Shown: positions 33,580 to 36,313 of the stretch, piece by piece
How positions within the stretch are numbered: the first letter of the stretch is position 1
Layout of the letters: the number at the start of each line of letters is the position of its first letter
Source: an uncultured Clostridia bacterium
GTDB lineage: Bacteria > Bacillota > Clostridia > Christensenellales > UBA3700
NCBI GenBank assembly: GCA_947177795.1
Contig: CAMWVR010000011.1
Span: 1 to 36,313, forward strand
Reading direction: 5' to 3'
DNA: 36,313 nt
Program-made: the position numbers and the translations under genes
Notes under the pieces: model-generated
What the model saw: the letters and a program-made list of their open reading frames with translations, nothing else
What the model was told of the DNA's origin: nothing
The model's database searches: none

Positions 33580-33798
33580 TTATTTTCTATAGTTTATCAT
33601 AGTTGACAGAATAAGACAATATATCTTGTGTTCATCGGCGTGAATACCGTCGAGCAGCTTTCTTCTATGAGCGATAAGCATTTTTAACATTTCCACTGTC
33701 CATTGCGTTTCGGTTAAATTCATAAATCTTTCTATAAATTCCTCATCGCAACCTGCGTCTATTAAATTTTGCTCTATCGTTGTTTGACTTTCCGACAT
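33580..33798 (-). CDS. Small conserved hypothetical protein
   Basis: This 72-residue protein has EQNLIDAGCDEEFIERFMNLTETQWTV then a helix with AHRRKLLDGIHADEHKIYCL. It resembles a small all-helical protein often found next to flavodoxin, aldo/keto reductase and hydrolase genes in gut Firmicutes, where it has no known function. I use the ATG at 33798 (AAGGAAG upstream); an ATG 17 codons earlier would overlap the previous gene. The C-terminus (STMINYRK) lacks the LDYL ending I would expect, so the gene end may have drifted. Confidence 0.72.
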   Translation of the reverse strand: MSESQTTIEQNLIDAGCDEEFIERFMNLTETQWTVEMLKMLIAHRRKLLDGIHADEHKIYCLILSTMINYRK

Positions 33799-33815
33799 AT
33801 CAATATCACTTCCTT

Positions 33816-34601
33816 TTAAGCGGCGACTAAACCGAGAGAATCTACCCAACGTCTTATTTCCGTTATGCCCGTATCAGACATTACGTTTGAGCTTGTAATA
33901 CGCAAATAAGATATAAAATCAATCTGCGAATAGGTTGATTTCAGTCCCGTAACGCTTCCTGACATTGACGAACTGCTGCTCGTAGCAAATAAATACACTT
34001 GTTTATCCGTCAAATCGTATGTGTCGAGAAAAGTATAAATTATTCTCGGCGCGTTACCGTTCCATATCGGATAGCCTATAAAGATAACTTCGTATTTGTC
34101 TATATTGCTAATCTGTGTTTTAATGGCAAGACGTGCGTTCGACGCCCATTCCTGCGATGCGCGTTCCTGTGCGGCGGAAAACTCGATAGGATAAGGCACA
34201 ACAGGCTCGATTTCAAACAAAGTGGAATTCTCTATGTATTCATTTAACTGCATTGCAAATCTATAAGTGTATCTATCGCCGTATCTGCCTTCACCCATAC
34301 GAGAAAAATACGTTATAAGTACATTCTTGCTTACTTCGCTTATAGGCGGATTAACAGGCTGTTCGGGTTCTTCGGGGTGAGTAGTATTTTCGTATTCATT
34401 ATCGGACGGATTGTTCGGATTTGTCGGTTCGACGGGCTTATTAGGATTTTCGGGCGTAGTGGGTTCGCTCGGTTCGACGGGCGTAGTCTGTTCGGGCGGC
34501 GTGGGTAATGTATTAGCGGACGGATTATTATTACAAGCCGTAAACGCAAATACGATTAAACACAACGTCAGAATAATTGCAAATAATTTTTTTAATTTCA
34601 T
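33816..34601 (-). CDS. Flavodoxin-like lipoprotein with Pro-rich linker
   Basis: This 261-residue protein has a signal peptide with a lipobox-like end (VFAFTAC, Cys23), then about 65 residues rich in Pro, Thr, Glu and Asn, arranged as TTPVEPSEPTTPENPNKPVEP-like repeats, then a flavodoxin domain: NVLITYFSRMGEG, IFIGYPIWNGNAPRIIYTFLDTYDLTDKQVYLFATS. The linker would hold the flavodoxin away from the membrane on the outside. The ATG is chosen for the GAGGTG upstream and lies eight bases after the stop of the preceding gene, whose own flavodoxin domain is similar. Confidence 0.88.
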   Translation of the reverse strand: MKLKKLFAIILTLCLIVFAFTACNNNPSANTLPTPPEQTTPVEPSEPTTPENPNKPVEPTNPNNPSDNEYENTTHPEEPEQPVNPPISEVSKNVLITYFSRMGEGRYGDRYTYRFAMQLNEYIENSTLFEIEPVVPYPIEFSAAQERASQEWASNARLAIKTQISNIDKYEVIFIGYPIWNGNAPRIIYTFLDTYDLTDKQVYLFATSSSSSMSGSVTGLKSTYSQIDFISYLRITSSNVMSDTGITEIRRWVDSLGLVAA

Positions 34602-34609
34602 TTTACACC

Positions 34610-36034
34610 TCAATACCAATCATGCTTTTCGTTTCTATCAAGCGCGGCAATCGCACTCATTTCTTCGTCCGAGAGCGAGAAATGGAATACGGATATATTT
34701 TCTCGTATATGATTGGGATTAGACGAACCGGGAATAGCAACTACACCGCGTTGTAAGTGCCAACGCAAAACGACTTGTGCGCTTGTTACGTTATGCGCTT
34801 TTGCAATGTTAGCAATCGTTTCGTTATTGAATATTTCGCTCGTATGTCCTCTGCCGCCGAACGGATACCACGCCTGCATAACGATACCGAGATTGTGCAT
34901 ATACGGTACTACGGCTTGTTCCTGATAATAAGGGTGTATTTCGTTTTGTATAAGAGCGGGCATAATGTTTACTTGCGAGATAAAATCGTCGATTTCTTCT
35001 ATATACCAATTCGACAAGCCGATAGAACGGATTTTACCTTGCTCTACGAATTTTTCGATTGCTTTATACGCCTTTACGTCGTTCGCGCCGGGATGATGTA
35101 ACAGCATCATATCTATATACTCAATATCGAGTGCGTCGAGCGCGTCCTGAATTGCCTTTTCGGGATTAGAGAATTGACTGCCGGGATATATCTTCGTGAT
35201 AACGAAGATTTCTTCTCTCGGTATTCCGCTTTGTCTTACCGCCTGACCGACTTCTTTTTCGTTGCCGTACATATAAGCCGTATCTATCAACCGAACACCG
35301 CTTTCAAGTGCAGACCGCACTGCGTTTACGCATATTTCGCCGTGCAGAGAATACGTACCTATTCCGAGAACGGGCATCTCATATCCGCTGTTCAGCGTAA
35401 CGGTGGGCGCGCGTCCGTTTTCGCCGTTTTCCAAATCGAACACGGCTACGTCCGGCGTGAGTTTAATATCAAGACTGTCTATCCAATCGGAAACGGCACT
35501 TTGGGAAGTACCCGACGCGAACCGTCTGCCCGACACCCAATCCGCATTAGGGGCGAGAGAATGTAAATTCGTATCGCTGTTGCCTATGCCGCTGCTATGC
35601 GACGTGCAGAACGGGACGATAGTCTTATCCGTAAAATCGTAGCTTTCCAAAAACGTAGAGATTATACGCGGGGCTTGACCGTGCCATATAGGATACCCCA
35701 AGAATACCATGTCATATTTTTCCATATTCTCAACCGTACCGTTTATTGCGGGGCGGGCGGATGGATCGGCTTGTTCCATATCTGCCCTGCCGTTCGTGTA
35801 ATACTTTAAGTCATCGGCAGTATAAGGAACTTCGGGGACAATTTCATAAAGCGTTCCTTTCGTTTCCGTTTCGATATGTTTGGCTATCGCTTCGGTTGTG
35901 TTCGTGCAGGAAAAGTACGCAATAAGAACTTTACTTGCATTTCCGACGGTAGGCTTTGTATTATTGTTGCTTCCGCAAGCGGTCAATCCGAATAATGCCA
36001 TAACGATTAACAATACTCCTAAAATTCTTTTCAT
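34610..36034 (-). CDS. Lipoprotein fusion of flavodoxin and aldo/keto reductase
   Basis: This 474-residue protein has a signal peptide with a classic lipobox LTAC (Cys20), a flavodoxin domain (about 34-190: KVLIAYFSCTNTTEAIAKHI, FLGYPIWHGQAPRIISTFLESYDF), and an aldo/keto reductase (about 210-474) with the full tetrad Asp251, Tyr256, Lys281 and His313 in RLIDTAYMYGNE, VITKIY and MLLHHPG, plus GLSNW and AIPGSSNPNHI for NADP. It is predicted to face outward, where NADPH is not expected, so flavin may supply the electrons; that is speculation. The ATG at 36034 has GGAG before it. It follows the alcohol dehydrogenase by 19 bases. Confidence 0.9.
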   Translation of the reverse strand: MKRILGVLLIVMALFGLTACGSNNNTKPTVGNASKVLIAYFSCTNTTEAIAKHIETETKGTLYEIVPEVPYTADDLKYYTNGRADMEQADPSARPAINGTVENMEKYDMVFLGYPIWHGQAPRIISTFLESYDFTDKTIVPFCTSHSSGIGNSDTNLHSLAPNADWVSGRRFASGTSQSAVSDWIDSLDIKLTPDVAVFDLENGENGRAPTVTLNSGYEMPVLGIGTYSLHGEICVNAVRSALESGVRLIDTAYMYGNEKEVGQAVRQSGIPREEIFVITKIYPGSQFSNPEKAIQDALDALDIEYIDMMLLHHPGANDVKAYKAIEKFVEQGKIRSIGLSNWYIEEIDDFISQVNIMPALIQNEIHPYYQEQAVVPYMHNLGIVMQAWYPFGGRGHTSEIFNNETIANIAKAHNVTSAQVVLRWHLQRGVVAIPGSSNPNHIRENISVFHFSLSDEEMSAIAALDRNEKHDWY

Positions 36035-36053
36035 AATGTTTACTCCAAGCAAA

Positions 36054-36313
36054 TCAGAAACTTGCTTTCAGTACGGCGCGAATATCGCTTTCGGATAACA
36101 CCTTATATCCGCCGTCCATAACGAGTGTGCTTTTTACTATTCCGTCGAGCGTTTCTTTTTTCGCACCAAGCTCAGTTATGTTCATGACAAGTCCAATCTT
36201 GTGCATCCATTTTTCCATTGCTTCCAAACCTTCGTAAGCAATCTGTGTTTCCGATTTTCCTTCGGGATTTACGTTCCATATGTTTACGGCATAACGGGCA
36301 AACTTCGCCGTGC
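36054..36313 (-). CDS. Iron-containing alcohol dehydrogenase, C-terminal fragment
   Basis: The window edge cuts this gene. The 86 visible C-terminal codons read TAKFARYAVNIWNVNPEGK ... AYEGLEAMEKWMHKIGLVMNITELG ... GGYKVLSESDIRAVLKASF, the end of YqhD/butanol-dehydrogenase-type enzymes, which reduce aldehydes with NADPH. The metal and cofactor sites lie outside the window. It is the upstream member of the redox operon. Confidence 0.85.
   Translation of the reverse strand, partial: TAKFARYAVNIWNVNPEGKSETQIAYEGLEAMEKWMHKIGLVMNITELGAKKETLDGIVKSTLVMDGGYKVLSESDIRAVLKASF

Overview
The window looks like a piece of a chromosome from a low-to-moderate-GC Clostridia-like Firmicute, probably an uncultured gut lineage. 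The evidence is strong AGGAG-type ribosome binding sites, frequent GTG and TTG starts, a single-chain (clostridial-type) PurL, an FMN riboswitch in front of ribU, an OmpR-type two-component pair, and operons of flavodoxin-like redox proteins typical of anaerobic gut Firmicutes. The taxonomic placement is inference; no rRNA gene is present. Almost every gene is on the minus strand; the exceptions are mazF, ribU and one membrane protein of unknown function.

Layout. 0-1.4 kb: a solitary MazF-type toxin gene and an FMN-reductase-like flavoprotein. 1.7-5.7 kb: ygiQ-recX-nnr, tightly packed. 6-16.4 kb: a purine operon transcribed purE-purC-purM-purN-purH-purD-purL, compact at its start but with roughly 300-bp gaps around purH, purD and purL that are full of dispersed repeats and hairpins. 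purF, purB, purA and purK are not in the window. 16.4-16.8 kb: a non-coding region with a purE promoter, a cluster of DnaA boxes and the icd terminator. 16.8-23.5 kb: tsaE, then tsaB-rimI-alpha/beta hydrolase-murF-ddl-icd, mixing tRNA t6A synthesis, cell-wall precursor ligases and a eukaryote-like NADP isocitrate dehydrogenase. 23.6-24.5 kb: consensus promoter, FMN riboswitch, ribU, terminator. 24.5-26.5 kb: a nadD-yqeK fusion, rsfS and a small gene resembling the YhcN/YlaJ family. 26.6-29.2 kb: an unknown membrane protein convergent with a secreted papain-fold-like protease and its membrane neighbour. 29.2-31 kb: histidine kinase and response regulator. 31.1-36.3 kb: a redox operon (iron alcohol dehydrogenase fragment, flavodoxin-aldo/keto reductase lipoprotein fusion, flavodoxin lipoprotein, small protein, Cys-nucleophile hydrolase, CMD-cupin protein, FMN reductase).

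The most unusual signals are not protein genes. (1) A roughly 125-bp element occurs twice, directly after nnr and after purD; it has a 42-bp near-identical core and closing stems whose two sides pair although their sequences differ between copies, which suggests a structured RNA or DNA element. A reduced hairpin with the same loop follows purH. (2) The 15-bp palindrome TTGAACAATGTTCAA occurs four times, twice in murF and twice in nadD-yqeK; in each gene one copy contains the stop codon and the other lies about 440-480 bp away. (3) Three perfect DnaA boxes and one near-perfect box lie upstream of the purine operon. (4) A dispersed repeat family with the ends GAGATTTCTC and GAAATGACAT is confined to the first 13.4 kb.
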